Shown here piece by piece: positions 26,628 to 35,898 of a DNA stretch of 64,000 bases. Within the stretch, counting starts at the first letter, position 1. Each line of letters opens with the position of its first letter. The notes beneath the pieces were generated by a model that ran no database searches, was not told where the DNA came from, and saw only the letters and a list, made by a program, of their open reading frames with translations. Location of the stretch: NCBI GenBank assembly GCA_902762875.1, contig CACWPS010000004.1:62001-126000 (forward strand), given 5' to 3'. Made by a program: the position numbers and the translations under genes. The DNA is from Oscillospiraceae bacterium. Its GTDB lineage: Bacteria > Bacillota > Clostridia > Oscillospirales > Acutalibacteraceae.

Positions 26628-27731
26628 TTAAACATTAAAGCGGAAGAGAACAATATCTCCGTCCTTCATAACATAGTCCTTGCCTTCGCTTCGTACAAGA
26701 CCTTTTTCTTTGGCGACCACCATATTTCCGCCGCACTCGTTTATAAACTCGTCAAAGCCTATAACCTCGGCACGGATAAAGCCACGCTCAAAGTCAGAAT
26801 GGATTTTACCCGCCGCTTGGGGCGCTTTTGTGCCATCGGTAATCGTCCAAGCCCTAACCTCGGGCTTGCCGGCGGTGAGATACGATATAAGTCCTAAAAG
26901 GTGGTAGCACTTTTGAATCATACGGTCAAGACCCGAGCGCTCAAGCCCCAATTCCTCTAAGAACATTTCCTTTTCCTCTTCGGGAAGTCCCGAAATTTCC
27001 GCTTCTAAAGCGGCGCAAATGGGGAGAATTTCCGCTTTTTCGGTTTCGGCTATCGCCTTTACCGTGTTGTAGTTTGTATTCGCTTCAATGCCGTTTGTAA
27101 AGTCATCCTCACTCATATTGCAGGCGTAGATTACGGGCTTTGCGGAAAGCAGGGGTGTGTCGTCAAGCACCGCCTGCTCGGTCTCGTCGTTTATTTCAAC
27201 CGAACGGGCGGGGAGACCCTTTTCAAGGTGCTCCAGTAACCGCTTTAAAAAGTCAACCTCACCCTGAAGCTTTTTGTCACCCTTTAACGCCTTTAAGGTG
27301 CGGTCAAGACGGCGCCCAACCATTTCAATATCCGAGAAAATAAGCTCTAAATTAATTGTCTCAATGTCACGCTTGGGGTCTACCGAGCCTTCAACATGGA
27401 TAATATCATCACTTTCAAAACAACGGACAACATGAACTATTGCATCAACCTCCCGTATGTTTGAGAGGAACTTGTTGCCGAGGCCTTCCCCTTTGGAAGC
27501 CCCCTTTACAAGACCTGCTATGTCCACAAATTCGATTACTGCGGGGGTGAATTTATCGGGCTGATAAATTTCTGCCAGCTTTTCGAGCCTTTCGTCGGGA
27601 ACGCTTACCATTCCCACATTCGGCTCAATCGTGCAAAACGGGTAGTTTGCCGACTGCGCTCCCGCATTTGTTATTGCGTTGAATAAGGTTGATTTTCCTA
27701 CATTCGGAAGTCCTACCATACCTAATTTCAT
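26628..27731 (-). CDS. ychF: YchF, Obg-family ATPase
   Basis: The 367-residue product shows the P-loop GLPNVGKST at residues 7-15, switch region [18 protein letters not shown] and the altered base-specificity motif N-M-S-E instead of NKxD, which in YchF/OLA1 favours ATP. The C-terminal TGS-like domain ends [28 protein letters not shown]. YchF binds ribosomes and modulates stress responses. The length is typical (363-370). The start ATG is preceded by an AGGAG site. Confidence 0.97.
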   Translation of the reverse strand: MKLGMVGLPNVGKSTLFNAITNAGAQSANYPFCTIEPNVGMVSVPDERLEKLAEIYQPDKFTPAVIEFVDIAGLVKGASKGEGLGNKFLSNIREVDAIVHVVRCFESDDIIHVEGSVDPKRDIETINLELIFSDIEMVGRRLDRTLKALKGDKKLQGEVDFLKRLLEHLEKGLPARSVEINDETEQAVLDDTPLLSAKPVIYACNMSEDDFTNGIEANTNYNTVKAIAETEKAEILPICAALEAEISGLPEEEKEMFLEELGLERSGLDRMIQKCYHLLGLISYLTAGKPEVRAWTITDGTKAPQAAGKIHSDFERGFIRAEVIGFDEFINECGGNMVVAKEKGLVRSEGKDYVMKDGDIVLFRFNV

Positions 27732-27802
27732 ATATTTATTTCTCCTGTTGATTTTTCGTATTTATATTCATTATAGCCTGTATTTACTGATTTTTCAATC
27801 AA

Positions 27803-29464
27803 TTATTTAATACTTTTCGCCCTTTCGAGTGCGGCGTCAATGTTTTTGCAGAAGTTTTCCTCGCCGACCTTATCGTAAAATCCTGATTTTTTCATAGTGT
27901 CGAGTGGCTGGGGGTTGACATGGGACAAAATAAGGGTTACACCATTGCTTCGGCACTTGTTGTAAAGCGCCTCGATTTGATTCATCGCTGTAGCGTCAAC
28001 CGCAGGAACGGCACGCATACGGAGAATTAAAACACTTGTAAAGTCCTTTAGCTTTATGTCTAAAATTTTATCCGCAACGCCGAAGAAAAGGGGGCCGCTT
28101 ATTTCATAAACACGGACATTTTGAGGAATAACCCTTAAATCAAGGCTTTCATTATCCTTGTCACTTTCTATGTAATGCCAGCCTGTAACGGTGGTTTCAT
28201 CGCTCATTCGCTTTATAAAGAGAAGCGCCGCCAAAATCATACCGATTTCAATAGCTACAACCAAATCGAAAATAACGGTTAAAAGGAAGGTTATAACCAT
28301 AACCGAAATATCGCTTTTGGGAGCGGTTTTTAATATTCTAATGAATTTTTTGTACTCGCACATATTAAAGGCAACCATAAAGAGGATTGCCGCTATGGTA
28401 GGCATCGGGATAAGTGCGGCGTAGGGCATTAAGAAAAGCAAAACCAGTAAAAGCATAACTGCGTGAACCATACCCGCTATAGGGGTTCTGCCCCCGTTTT
28501 TAATATTTGCGGCGGTTCTTGCGATAGCGCCGGTTGCGGGGATTCCGCCAAACATAACCGAGGCTATGTTGCCAAGACCCTGAGCGGTCAGCTCGGCATT
28601 TGAATTGTGGCGGGAATTTACCATACTGTCTGCCACAACACAGGAAAGCAGAGACTCAATCGCGGCCAAAACAGCGATAGTGAAAGCATCGGGCAAAACC
28701 GCTGAAATCTTAGAGAAGCTGATTTCCATACCCTTTAAGGCGAAGGGTGGAAGTCCTGCGGGAATGGTGTATAAATCGCCGATGGTATTGACACCCGAAT
28801 CGAGAGCGGGGATAAATTTCACCATAACAGCGCCTACTATTACGGCTATAAGCGACGGCGGTATTTTCTTTTCAAATTTCGGGTAAATTATAAGAATAGC
28901 AAGGCAAACGGCACCCACTAAAAGCGACTGCCAGCTAAAGGTTGAAATCGCCGCAATATTAGCGGTGATTTTTTCGATAGTCTCAATCGGCTTTACACCC
29001 GAGGGGTAGGTAAGACCTAAAAAGTCTTTGATTTGACCTATAAAAATCGTAACGGCGATACCTGCGGTAAAGCCTGTTGTTATAGTATAGGGTATAAACT
29101 TAATAAGCGAGCCGAGCTTGAAAATTCCCATTAAAATAAGGAAAATACCCGCTAAAACGGTTGCGATAATAAGCCCGTCCATACCCTGAGTCGCAACAAT
29201 CCCCGCAACAACCGTTGCAAAAGCGGCGGTAGGGCCTGCTATCTGAACACGGCTTCCCCCGAAAAGCGAGACGGTAAAGCCTGCAAAAATCGCTGTATAA
29301 ACACCCTGAGCCGGCTCAACGCCCGAAGCCAACGCTAAAGCGATAGAAAGGGGCAGGGCGATAATCGCAACGATAATTCCCGCAATAAGGTCGTTTACAA
29401 ACTGTTTTTTACTGTAATTTTTCATAACCGAAAAAAGCTTCGGTTTAAGATATGTAAGGTTCAC
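27803..29464 (-). CDS. SulP-family anion transporter with STAS domain
   Basis: The 553-residue product starts at GTG 29464 behind GAGGAGGAG. About 10-12 membrane spans cover residues 25-420, including the SulP signature region AGIIVAIIALPLSIALALASGVEPAQGVYTAI-like near the N-terminus. A cytoplasmic STAS domain follows (about 445-550; VRVYEISGPLFFGVADKI, then MRAVPAVDATAMNQIEALY). SulP proteins move sulfate, bicarbonate or other anions or dicarboxylates; the substrate cannot be told from sequence. It is read divergently from the DUF1599 gene, with its own promoter in the gap. Confidence 0.95.
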   Translation of the reverse strand: MNLTYLKPKLFSVMKNYSKKQFVNDLIAGIIVAIIALPLSIALALASGVEPAQGVYTAIFAGFTVSLFGGSRVQIAGPTAAFATVVAGIVATQGMDGLIIATVLAGIFLILMGIFKLGSLIKFIPYTITTGFTAGIAVTIFIGQIKDFLGLTYPSGVKPIETIEKITANIAAISTFSWQSLLVGAVCLAILIIYPKFEKKIPPSLIAVIVGAVMVKFIPALDSGVNTIGDLYTIPAGLPPFALKGMEISFSKISAVLPDAFTIAVLAAIESLLSCVVADSMVNSRHNSNAELTAQGLGNIASVMFGGIPATGAIARTAANIKNGGRTPIAGMVHAVMLLLVLLFLMPYAALIPMPTIAAILFMVAFNMCEYKKFIRILKTAPKSDISVMVITFLLTVIFDLVVAIEIGMILAALLFIKRMSDETTVTGWHYIESDKDNESLDLRVIPQNVRVYEISGPLFFGVADKILDIKLKDFTSVLILRMRAVPAVDATAMNQIEALYNKCRSNGVTLILSHVNPQPLDTMKKSGFYDKVGEENFCKNIDAALERAKSIK

Positions 29465-29500
29465 TTAAGTCTCCTCCTCAAAAAATCCGCAATTACAGGA

Positions 29501-29529
29501 ATTATATCACAGTCTTTAAAAGAACGCAA
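29501..29529 (-). promoter_or_regulatory. Sigma-A-type promoter of the SulP gene
   Basis: On the minus strand TTGCGT (29529-29524) and TATAAT (29506-29501) are separated by 17 bases, about 37 bases upstream of the GTG start. Confidence 0.75.
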
Positions 29530-29546
29530 CCGTTTTGATTTTTTAA

Positions 29547-29575
29547 TTGACTGAAAAGCTATAAAATGGTATACT
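29547..29575 (+). promoter_or_regulatory. Sigma-A-type promoter of the DUF1599 gene
   Basis: TTGACT at 29547-29552 and TATACT at 29570-29575 are separated by 17 bases. The predicted start of transcription lies about 25 bases before the ATG at 29606. Confidence 0.8.
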
Positions 29576-29605
29576 TGTTAAAGAAAAAATGTTTGGGTGG
29601 TTAAT

Positions 29606-30202
29606 ATGGAAAACGCTTTATTACATAAATTCGATAAAATATTCGATTATTGCTTTGACCTGTTTAAAAGCAAAAACAGCGATTACGGACCTACTTGGCT
29701 TTTATATAGGTATCAGTCCCTAAATGATGAAATCTGGCGAAAGGCAAAGCGCATAAGAACCCTTGAGGAGCATAACGACAATGCCTGTATAGATGAGGGC
29801 AGAGATGTTGAATATGTGGGAATTATTAATTATTGCATAATGTTTTTAATAAGGCTTCAGGAGATTAAGGGTATTCCCTCGGTAGCCGAAATAACCGAGA
29901 AAGCTGCGGATTTTGATAATATTGACGCGGATACCCTGTATAATGCCTATAAAGAAAATGTATCGCAAATAAGGGATTTGCTTGTAAAAAAGAATACCGA
30001 CTACGGCGATGCGTGGAAAAGTATGTCGATTGTGTCAATGACCGATCAGGTGATTATAAGGGTTTACCGTATAAGGAAGATACTTGCAAACGGCGGAAAA
30101 TGCTTAGTTTCCGAGGGAATTGCCTCACAGCTTAACGATATAATCAATTACTGCATTTTCGCCCTTATAAAGATGGATTCGGGCCTTATTTCTTTTGAGT
30201 GA
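29606..30202 (+). CDS. Tandem DUF1599 (Nmad1) protein
   Basis: ATG 29606 follows GGGTGG; an in-frame GTG at 29597 overlaps that site. The 198-residue protein is an internal duplication. The first half has KSKNSDYGPTW, then RKAKRIRTL and IINYCIMFLIRL; the second has KKNTDYGDAW, then RVYRIRKIL and IINYCIFALIKM. This is the two-repeat DUF1599 layout, named nucleotide modification associated domain 1 from phage gene neighbourhoods; biochemistry is not established. The gene has its own promoter, and its stop lies just before the ATG of the SDR gene, so the two are probably co-transcribed. Confidence 0.82.
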   Translation: MENALLHKFDKIFDYCFDLFKSKNSDYGPTWLLYRYQSLNDEIWRKAKRIRTLEEHNDNACIDEGRDVEYVGIINYCIMFLIRLQEIKGIPSVAEITEKAADFDNIDADTLYNAYKENVSQIRDLLVKKNTDYGDAWKSMSIVSMTDQVIIRVYRIRKILANGGKCLVSEGIASQLNDIINYCIFALIKMDSGLISFE

Positions 30203-30204
30203 TT

Positions 30205-30996
30205 ATGAAATATGTATTGGTGACGGGCGCATACGGCGGAATGGGACGGAAAACCGCAGAGCTTTTTAAAAATCAGGGCTTTTGCGTATTTGCTTTGGAT
30301 AACAATGTAGGTAATCAAGAAGAAAATATCATTCCTCTGTGCGCTGATATTACCGACGAAGATTCCGTGAAAAGCGCCTTTCAAAAGGTAAAAGAAGTCA
30401 CGGACGAGCTTTACGCCATAGTGCATTTTGCGGGTGTTTATATGCTTGATTCACTTGTGGAAATGCCAAACGATGGCTTTGAAAAAATCTTTAAGGTTAA
30501 TCTTTTAGGAGCGTTTCTTGTAAATAAAACATTTCTTCCCTTGCTAAAGAACGGAAGCAGAATAATTATTACCACAAGCGAGTTGGCGCCCCTTGACCCA
30601 TTGCCCTTTACGGGAATTTATGCCGTTACAAAGTCCGCTTTGGATAAATATGCCTATTCTTTGCGTATGGAGCTTCAGCTGCTCGGGATTAAGGTTTCGG
30701 TAATACGGGCGGGAGCGGTGGAAACGGGTATGCTCGGTGTATCTACCGACTCTCTTGACAGGTTTTGCCAAAATACTAAGCTTTATTCCTGCAATGCAAA
30801 GCGGTTTAAAAGCATAGTGGATAGGGTAGAGGCGAGGAGCATTCCGCCTGAAAAATTAGCCCTTAAAGCATATAATATTTCGCAAAAAAACAATCCTAAA
30901 TTTGCATACAGCATAAACCGCAATCCGCTTTTACTGCTTTTAAATGCTTTGCCGAAAAGGCTTCAGCTGTGGATTATCGGAAAAATACTAAAATGA
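30205..30996 (+). CDS. Short-chain dehydrogenase/reductase
   Basis: ATG 30205 starts three bases after the DUF1599 stop. The 263-residue protein has the nucleotide-binding TGAYGGMGRKTA (residues 6-17), the HFAGVYM segment, a catalytic Ser followed by Y-x-x-x-K (YAVTKSALDKYAYSLRMEL) and the classical SDR length. SDRs reduce or oxidise carbonyl or hydroxyl substrates with NAD(P)H; the substrate is unknown. The C-terminal part after residue 215 is basic and hydrophobic and could touch the membrane. A strong bidirectional hairpin follows the stop. Confidence 0.92.
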   Translation: MKYVLVTGAYGGMGRKTAELFKNQGFCVFALDNNVGNQEENIIPLCADITDEDSVKSAFQKVKEVTDELYAIVHFAGVYMLDSLVEMPNDGFEKIFKVNLLGAFLVNKTFLPLLKNGSRIIITTSELAPLDPLPFTGIYAVTKSALDKYAYSLRMELQLLGIKVSVIRAGAVETGMLGVSTDSLDRFCQNTKLYSCNAKRFKSIVDRVEARSIPPEKLALKAYNISQKNNPKFAYSINRNPLLLLLNALPKRLQLWIIGKILK

Positions 30997-30998
30997 AG

Positions 30999-31028
30999 AA
31001 CGGCAATTTTCATACGAAAATTGCCGTT
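30999..31028. terminator. Bidirectional hairpin terminator between convergent genes
   Basis: AACGGCAATTTTC (30999-31011) pairs perfectly over 13 bases with GAAAATTGCCGTT (31016-31028) around a four-base loop. T-runs on either side are short. It lies between the SDR gene and the oppositely oriented DUF3795 gene. Confidence 0.65.
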
Positions 31029-31033
31029 TAAAA

Positions 31034-31471
31034 TTATCTTCGCTTATAAAGCACAATTTCAGGCTCACCGCCGTCTACGCTGTAGCTTGAAATAAGAATA
31101 AAGCCTGCATCGGCTACAACGCCGTAGCAAACACCCAAATCAGCATACTCTACTTGACAGCCGAGGTAGATGTTTTTATCCTCTAATAATTTCGCTTTTT
31201 CGCCGCTTGGCAGGGGATATTCAAGATTAACAAAATGCCCTGCAAGCTCATAGAGCCTTTCGGCGGCGGGAAGTCCCTGCGCTTCAAGCAGACCGTTTAT
31301 CTCCGAAAGCAGACTTTCTTTAAATGTGTTGTAATTATTAAGTCCGCCTACCTTTATGTATTCTGCGGCGATACATCTGCCGCCGAAGGGTCTGCCACAG
31401 GTTTTTTCACAGCCTGCACATTCGCTTTTAAAATTACATTCCGAGCAATTAGCTCCGCATATAGAACTCAT
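31034..31471 (-). CDS. DUF3795-type cysteine-rich protein
   Basis: The 145-residue protein begins with a dense cysteine cluster (C5, C9, C12, C18, C21, C25 and C33: ICGANCSECNFKSECAGCEKT), as in DUF3795 proteins of anaerobes, and probably binds zinc or an iron-sulfur cluster. The rest is a small alpha/beta domain without recognised catalytic residues. ATG 31471 follows AAGGGG. It lies 16 bases downstream of the phosphoglycerate mutase gene on the same strand and may share its transcript. The function is unknown. Confidence 0.8.
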   Translation of the reverse strand: MSSICGANCSECNFKSECAGCEKTCGRPFGGRCIAAEYIKVGGLNNYNTFKESLLSEINGLLEAQGLPAAERLYELAGHFVNLEYPLPSGEKAKLLEDKNIYLGCQVEYADLGVCYGVVADAGFILISSYSVDGGEPEIVLYKRR

Positions 31472-31487
31472 TTGATACCCCTTGAAT

Positions 31488-32702
31488 TTATTTCTTTTGT
31501 AGTAGCTTTTGCATAATATCGGGGCCGTGGTCTACAAAAATTCCGCTTGATGCGGCGTTCTTTTCGGTAAAGGAGGGGACACCGTCCTTTTTTACCCTGC
31601 TGTCATATATAAGATAGGGGACAGGCTCGGAGGAATGGGTCATAGTATCAAGGGGTGTCGGGTGGTCGGGCATAATAAGTATGCGGTAATCGTCGCCGCA
31701 GTTATCAAGATAATCAAGCATTAATTTAAGCGCACGGCTGTCGATATACTCGATAGCTTTTACCTTGTTTTCAGCCTCGCCCCGGTGACCGCACTCGTCG
31801 GGAGCTTCAAAATGCAGGTAAACAAGGTCTGTGCCGTTTTTGAATGCGTCTATTCCTGCCTGTGCCTTGCCCTCGAAATTCGTGTCGATATAGCCTGTAG
31901 CACCTTTGACAGACGGGGTATCCATATTAGCGCAGATGCCGATGCCCTTTAATAGGTCAACCGCACTTACAACACAGCCCGAAACGCCGTTCTTTGCCTT
32001 GAAGTCTTCTAAAGCAGGCTTTTTGCCCTCGCCCCAAAGCCAGATGGAATTAGCCTCATTAAGACCCTTTGCTCGGCGTGCAAGGTTTACGGGGTGATCC
32101 TTTAGAATATTATAGCTTTTCTTCATAAGCTCAATTAATGGAGCGGCATTTTCCGATTTACTTAAATACTCGCCGATAACCCTGCCGCTTATATCGTGGG
32201 GTGGTGTCATTGTGCCAAGGTCGGTTGTGCCGTTATCTACAACAAGGCAATGACGGTAGCTTACACCGCCGTAGAACTTGTAAATATCGTTGCCAAGCTC
32301 TTTTTCAACAGTCTCTATTATTTGGTGGGCTTCCTCGGTGGAAATATCCCCCGAGCAGTAATCTACCATAGTTTTGTCTTCATAATTTTCCTCACCCGAG
32401 AGGGTTACTATATTACAGCGGAGTGCCACATCTGTAGGCTTTAAATCAACCCCGATTGACGCCGCCTCAAGGGGAGAACGGCCTGTGTAGCAAACATTGG
32501 GGTCATAGCCCATAACCGAAAGGTTGGCAACATCACTGCCGGGCTTTAGCCCGTTAGCTACCGTGCGGCACATACCTGTCTCGGAAACTGCCGCCAGCTT
32601 ATCCATAAGGGGTTTGTTTGCACATTCCATAGGGGTTTTGCCCTCAAGAGCGGGATTTGGTGTATCCGCCATTCCGTCACATAATAAAACAAGATATTTC
32701 AT
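31488..32702 (-). CDS. apgM: Cofactor-independent phosphoglycerate mutase, archaeal type
   Basis: I use ATG 32702, eight bases behind GGAGG; an upstream in-frame TTG overlaps that site. The 404-residue enzyme has the alkaline-phosphatase-superfamily metal site at the start (VLLCDGMAD), the GSDVANLSVMGYDP segment with the catalytic serine region, HFEAPDECGHRGE, and C-terminal metal ligands in MPDHPTPLDTMTHSSEPVP and DHG. It interconverts 3- and 2-phosphoglycerate in glycolysis, or may act as a phosphonopyruvate-decarboxylase-like homolog in annotations. The family is common in archaea and many anaerobic clostridia. Confidence 0.95.
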   Translation of the reverse strand: MKYLVLLCDGMADTPNPALEGKTPMECANKPLMDKLAAVSETGMCRTVANGLKPGSDVANLSVMGYDPNVCYTGRSPLEAASIGVDLKPTDVALRCNIVTLSGEENYEDKTMVDYCSGDISTEEAHQIIETVEKELGNDIYKFYGGVSYRHCLVVDNGTTDLGTMTPPHDISGRVIGEYLSKSENAAPLIELMKKSYNILKDHPVNLARRAKGLNEANSIWLWGEGKKPALEDFKAKNGVSGCVVSAVDLLKGIGICANMDTPSVKGATGYIDTNFEGKAQAGIDAFKNGTDLVYLHFEAPDECGHRGEAENKVKAIEYIDSRALKLMLDYLDNCGDDYRILIMPDHPTPLDTMTHSSEPVPYLIYDSRVKKDGVPSFTEKNAASSGIFVDHGPDIMQKLLQKK

Positions 32703-32825
32703 ATAACATTCCTCCAATTTGCTATTATTATATCAATTTGATTTATTAAAGTAAAGAGAGTTTGAAAAAATACTTTAATTTTGCGGCAAAATGGTTTATT
32801 ATATATATGGAACGGAGGAAGTAAA

Positions 32826-33137
32826 ATGGCAAATCAGATAAAGATAAATGTCGGAGGAATAAATTATACCGTTAAAAGTGATGATAGTACCGAGTACTTA
32901 AAGGAGTTAGGGGAAGAATTAGAGCAGAGACTGCGCCGTATCACAAAGCAAAGCCCCACAGCGTCCACTACTATGGCGGCGATTATTGCGGCACTTGAAG
33001 CGTCGGACGAGGCTAAAAAGGCAAAGTTAGAGCTGGAAGTTCTTAAGGAGCAGTATAAAAAACTGCAATTCCCGAAGCCTAAAAATTTTCCCGAACAGCG
33101 AAATTTGGGACGGCAGATGAGGCTCGGCGATAAATGA
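32826..33137 (+). CDS. zapA: Cell division protein ZapA
   Basis: ATG 32826 follows ACGGAGGAAG; a longer in-frame version upstream lacks a ribosome site. The 103-residue product shows the ZapA beta-strand head (IKINVGGINYTVKSDDSTEYLKELGEELEQRL) followed by a coiled-coil helix (about residues 45-80). ZapA crosslinks FtsZ filaments at the division ring. Its stop overlaps the next start (ATGA), so it is coupled to the U32 peptidase gene, as in other clostridia. Confidence 0.92.
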   Translation: MANQIKINVGGINYTVKSDDSTEYLKELGEELEQRLRRITKQSPTASTTMAAIIAALEASDEAKKAKLELEVLKEQYKKLQFPKPKNFPEQRNLGRQMRLGDK

Positions 33138-35185
33138 GCCGATTTGAGGTTTTGTCTCCCGTAGGCAACGGGGAGATGCTTATTGCCGCCTGCCGAGCAG
33201 GAGCAGATGCGGTGTATCTTGGCGCAAAGGATTTCTCTGCAAGGCGCAACGCCGAAAATTTTGAAGATAACGAGCTTAAAGAGGCTATAAAATACTGCCA
33301 TATAAGGGGAGTAAAGGTATACCTTACCCTTAATATTCAAATTAAGGACGGCGAGCTTTCCTCGGCGGTAGATTTGGCACGCAGTGCGTACAACTACGGT
33401 ATAGACGGGGTTATTATAGCCGATTTGGGACTGGCGGATATACTCCATAGATTAATACCTAAGCTTCCGCTTCACGCCTCAACCCAAATGACGGTGCACA
33501 CCCCCGCCGCCCTTAAAACACTTAAAAATGCGGGCTTTACACGGGTGGTTGCGGCAAGGGAAATGTCCCGTGAGGAATTAAAGGAGCTTTGCAAAAGAGC
33601 AAGGGAGCTTGATATTGAAGTCGAGGTCTTTGTGCACGGTGCACTTTGTATGTCGGTCTCGGGGCAATGCCTTTTATCGGCATTTTTGGGCTCAAGGAGC
33701 GGAAATAGGGGGCTTTGCGCAGGGCCTTGCCGACTGCCCTTTGAGGCCAAAGGCGGTACGGGCTACGATTTAAGCCTTAAGGACCTTTCGCTCTTGCCCC
33801 ATATTAAAGAGCTATGCGATATGGGGGTTACCTCCTTTAAAATCGAAGGGCGTATGAAGCGCCCTGAATATGTGGCCGCCGCAACCGCCGCCTGCCGTTT
33901 TGCGGTTGATAACGGATATGTGCCCGCCGAAGCTTTAGATACCCTTAAAAATGTTTTTTCCCGCTCGGGCTTTACCGATGGGTATTATGTAAACCGATTA
34001 GGGCGTGATATGTTCGGAATAAGAACAAAGGAAGATGTTACCGCCGCCGATAAAGCGTTTCCTAAAATTCACGAGCTTATAAGAGCGGAACGCAGAACCG
34101 TTAAAATCAAGGCGGAAATCAGGGTTAAATCGGATATGCCGGTTACCCTTACCCTTTGGGACGGGGAAAACAGGGTGACCGCAAGGGGCGAAATACCTAA
34201 ACCAGCCCAAAACCGACCGATAACACCTGAAACCTTAAAGTCGGGTGTTGATAAATTCGGCTCAACCCCTTATATATTAGAGGAATTTTCCGCCTGTTGT
34301 GATGACGGATTGTTTGTAAGTGCGGCGGAGCTTAATGCCATACGCCGTGAGGCTGTTGAGCTGTTAGACCGAGAGCGCAGTGAGGTGCACAGGGAAGAAA
34401 GCCGAGCCGAATACACCCTGACCGAGGGAAGTGAGAATAATACAGCCGCACCAAAATTTTATGTACGGTTTGAGGATATATCACAGATACCTAAATGTTT
34501 AAGCGGTATAGACGGGGTTATTTTCCCGCTTGAAAAGGATTTTGATATTAACATAGAGGGAGCAGAGCTTATCGCCGATATTCCCCGAGGAATAATAAGC
34601 GAGGATTTAATAAGACAGCGACTTCGCATTTTTAAGGAAAAAGGCTTTAAAACAGCGGTTTGCGGCAATCTTTCGGCTCTGCAGATAGCTATAGAAGAAG
34701 GCTTTAAAATAATTGCGGGAACGGGGCTTAATGTTTTAAATTCCGAGAGTGCCCGGTTGGTTTCTGAATTAGGGGCATACCGTGTTATTTTGTCAAACGA
34801 AATCACCCTTTCAGGCGCAAGGGAGCTTAATTCACCCGTTCCGAAGGGAATAGTCGCTTACGGCAATATTCCCCTTATGCTCTTTAAAAACTGCCCGATT
34901 AAAAACGGCAGAAGCTGTGCCGACTGCGATAAAAAGGGGAGCGTTACCGACCGTAAAAACACAGATTTTCCCGTGCGTTGCCGTATGGGGTATAGCGAGC
35001 TTTTAAACTCCGTGCCCCTTTGGCTTGCCGACCGAGAGGAAGATTTAAAGGCGGTGGATTTTGCGGTTTTGTATTTTACCGCAGAGCCGCAAAATCGGGT
35101 TTTAGAGGTGCTTGAGGCCTATAAAAAAGGACTTGCCTGCGATACCGAATATACAAGAGGATTATTTTACAGAGGGACGATTTAA
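33134..35185 (+). CDS. Peptidase U32 family protein, RlhA-like
   Basis: The 683-residue protein has the U32 barrel with AGADAVYLG near residue 25, LHASTQMTVHTP, EVFVHGALCMSVSGQCLLSAFLGSRSGNRGLCAGPCR (the U32 signature with cysteines) and KIEGRMKRPEYV. It is followed by a DUF3656-like region and a C-terminal repeat of barrel-like segments with more cysteines (KNCPIKNGRSCADCDKKG). The cysteines may bind an iron-sulfur cluster. E. coli RlhA and TrhP are U32 proteins that hydroxylate rRNA or tRNA pyrimidines, so an RNA-modifying role is likelier than proteolysis. It is coupled to zapA (ATGA). Confidence 0.93.
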   Translation: MSRFEVLSPVGNGEMLIAACRAGADAVYLGAKDFSARRNAENFEDNELKEAIKYCHIRGVKVYLTLNIQIKDGELSSAVDLARSAYNYGIDGVIIADLGLADILHRLIPKLPLHASTQMTVHTPAALKTLKNAGFTRVVAAREMSREELKELCKRARELDIEVEVFVHGALCMSVSGQCLLSAFLGSRSGNRGLCAGPCRLPFEAKGGTGYDLSLKDLSLLPHIKELCDMGVTSFKIEGRMKRPEYVAAATAACRFAVDNGYVPAEALDTLKNVFSRSGFTDGYYVNRLGRDMFGIRTKEDVTAADKAFPKIHELIRAERRTVKIKAEIRVKSDMPVTLTLWDGENRVTARGEIPKPAQNRPITPETLKSGVDKFGSTPYILEEFSACCDDGLFVSAAELNAIRREAVELLDRERSEVHREESRAEYTLTEGSENNTAAPKFYVRFEDISQIPKCLSGIDGVIFPLEKDFDINIEGAELIADIPRGIISEDLIRQRLRIFKEKGFKTAVCGNLSALQIAIEEGFKIIAGTGLNVLNSESARLVSELGAYRVILSNEITLSGARELNSPVPKGIVAYGNIPLMLFKNCPIKNGRSCADCDKKGSVTDRKNTDFPVRCRMGYSELLNSVPLWLADREEDLKAVDFAVLYFTAEPQNRVLEVLEAYKKGLACDTEYTRGLFYRGTI

Positions 35186-35188
35186 ACG

Positions 35189-35605
35189 ATGCCTGAAAGA
35201 CAGAATTACAACACAAAAGCGAGAAAATATATACTCGATTTTCTAAAATCAAGACAGGACAGCACGGTAAGCGCCGCTGATATAACCGCCCATCTTAATA
35301 ATATGGGCGCGGCGGTCAATCAGGCGACGGTTTACCGCTATCTAAACAGGCTCAGCCGTGAAAACCTACTGCTCAGATTTACCGACAGCAAGACCAAAAA
35401 ATCGGTTTACAGATTTGTGGGCGAAGACAGGGGCTGTGACGGGCATATACATACAAAGTGTGTTTCTTGCGGCAGACTTATGCACCTTGAATGTGACTTT
35501 ATGGAAGACATTAAAAATCATTTATACCACGACCACGGCTTTTTACTTCAGTGCGACGGAAGCATATTGTACGGCGTTTGCGAGGAATGCCGAAAAGGGA
35601 AATAA
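35189..35605 (+). CDS. Fur-family metalloregulator
   Basis: The 138-residue protein has the winged-helix part (ARKYILDFLKSRQDSTVSAADITAHL ... QATVYRYLNRL) and the metal-binding half with HIHTKCVSCGRLMHLEC, HDHGF and CEEC. It therefore has two CxxC pairs for structural zinc and the histidine-rich site. Whether it senses iron, zinc or peroxide (Fur, Zur or PerR) cannot be decided by eye. It starts three bases after the U32 gene stop, so it forms a three-gene operon with zapA and the U32 gene. Confidence 0.93.
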   Translation: MPERQNYNTKARKYILDFLKSRQDSTVSAADITAHLNNMGAAVNQATVYRYLNRLSRENLLLRFTDSKTKKSVYRFVGEDRGCDGHIHTKCVSCGRLMHLECDFMEDIKNHLYHDHGFLLQCDGSILYGVCEECRKGK

Positions 35606-35613
35606 TTATTAAA

Positions 35614-35802
35614 GTAGGGACGGGCGTCCTTGATCGTCCGCATTTAACATCTAATGTCTATCATCTAAATAAGATGTTTCCGTATTTTTGCGGGACGATG
35701 TAGGCATCGTCCCCTACATAGGCTAATTGAGTATGAGTAGGGGATGATGCCCACATCATCCCGTTTGCAAGGAAACGGACGGTCGAGGATGCCCGTCCCT
35801 AC
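35614..35802. repeat. MITE-like palindromic intergenic element
   Basis: The ends 35614-35640 and 35776-35802 are inverted copies over 27 bases with three differences, all compatible with G-U pairing (GTAGGGACGGGCGTCC at the left edge). Inside are two further palindromes of the type GGGACGATGTAGGCATCGTCCC and GGGATGATGCCCACATCATCCC. No open frame of note is present. A related arm (CGGACGGTCGGGCATCC) recurs at 46953-46980. Confidence 0.8.
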
Positions 35803-35851
35803 GATTATCAATAAAACCAATTCCGAACAGGATACATAATTAAAATTATAA

Positions 35852-35889
35852 CGAGCCTTTGCACCGAATGGTTTAGGTGCAAAGGCTCG
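35852..35889. terminator. Hairpin terminator of the CNNM/HlyC gene pair
   Basis: CGAGCCTTTGCACC (35852-35865) pairs perfectly over 14 bases with 35876-35889. On the minus strand it is followed by TTATAATTTT. It lies ten bases beyond the stop codon of the minus-strand gene. Confidence 0.7.
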
Positions 35890-35898
35890 CTTAATAAT

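Noticed and set aside
32864..33448. 194-codon open frame opposite zapA and the U32 gene
   Set aside because: It is antisense to two well-identified genes and has no family features.
35189..35605. Specific naming as Fur, Zur or PerR
   Set aside because: Sensory residues cannot be told apart reliably by eye.
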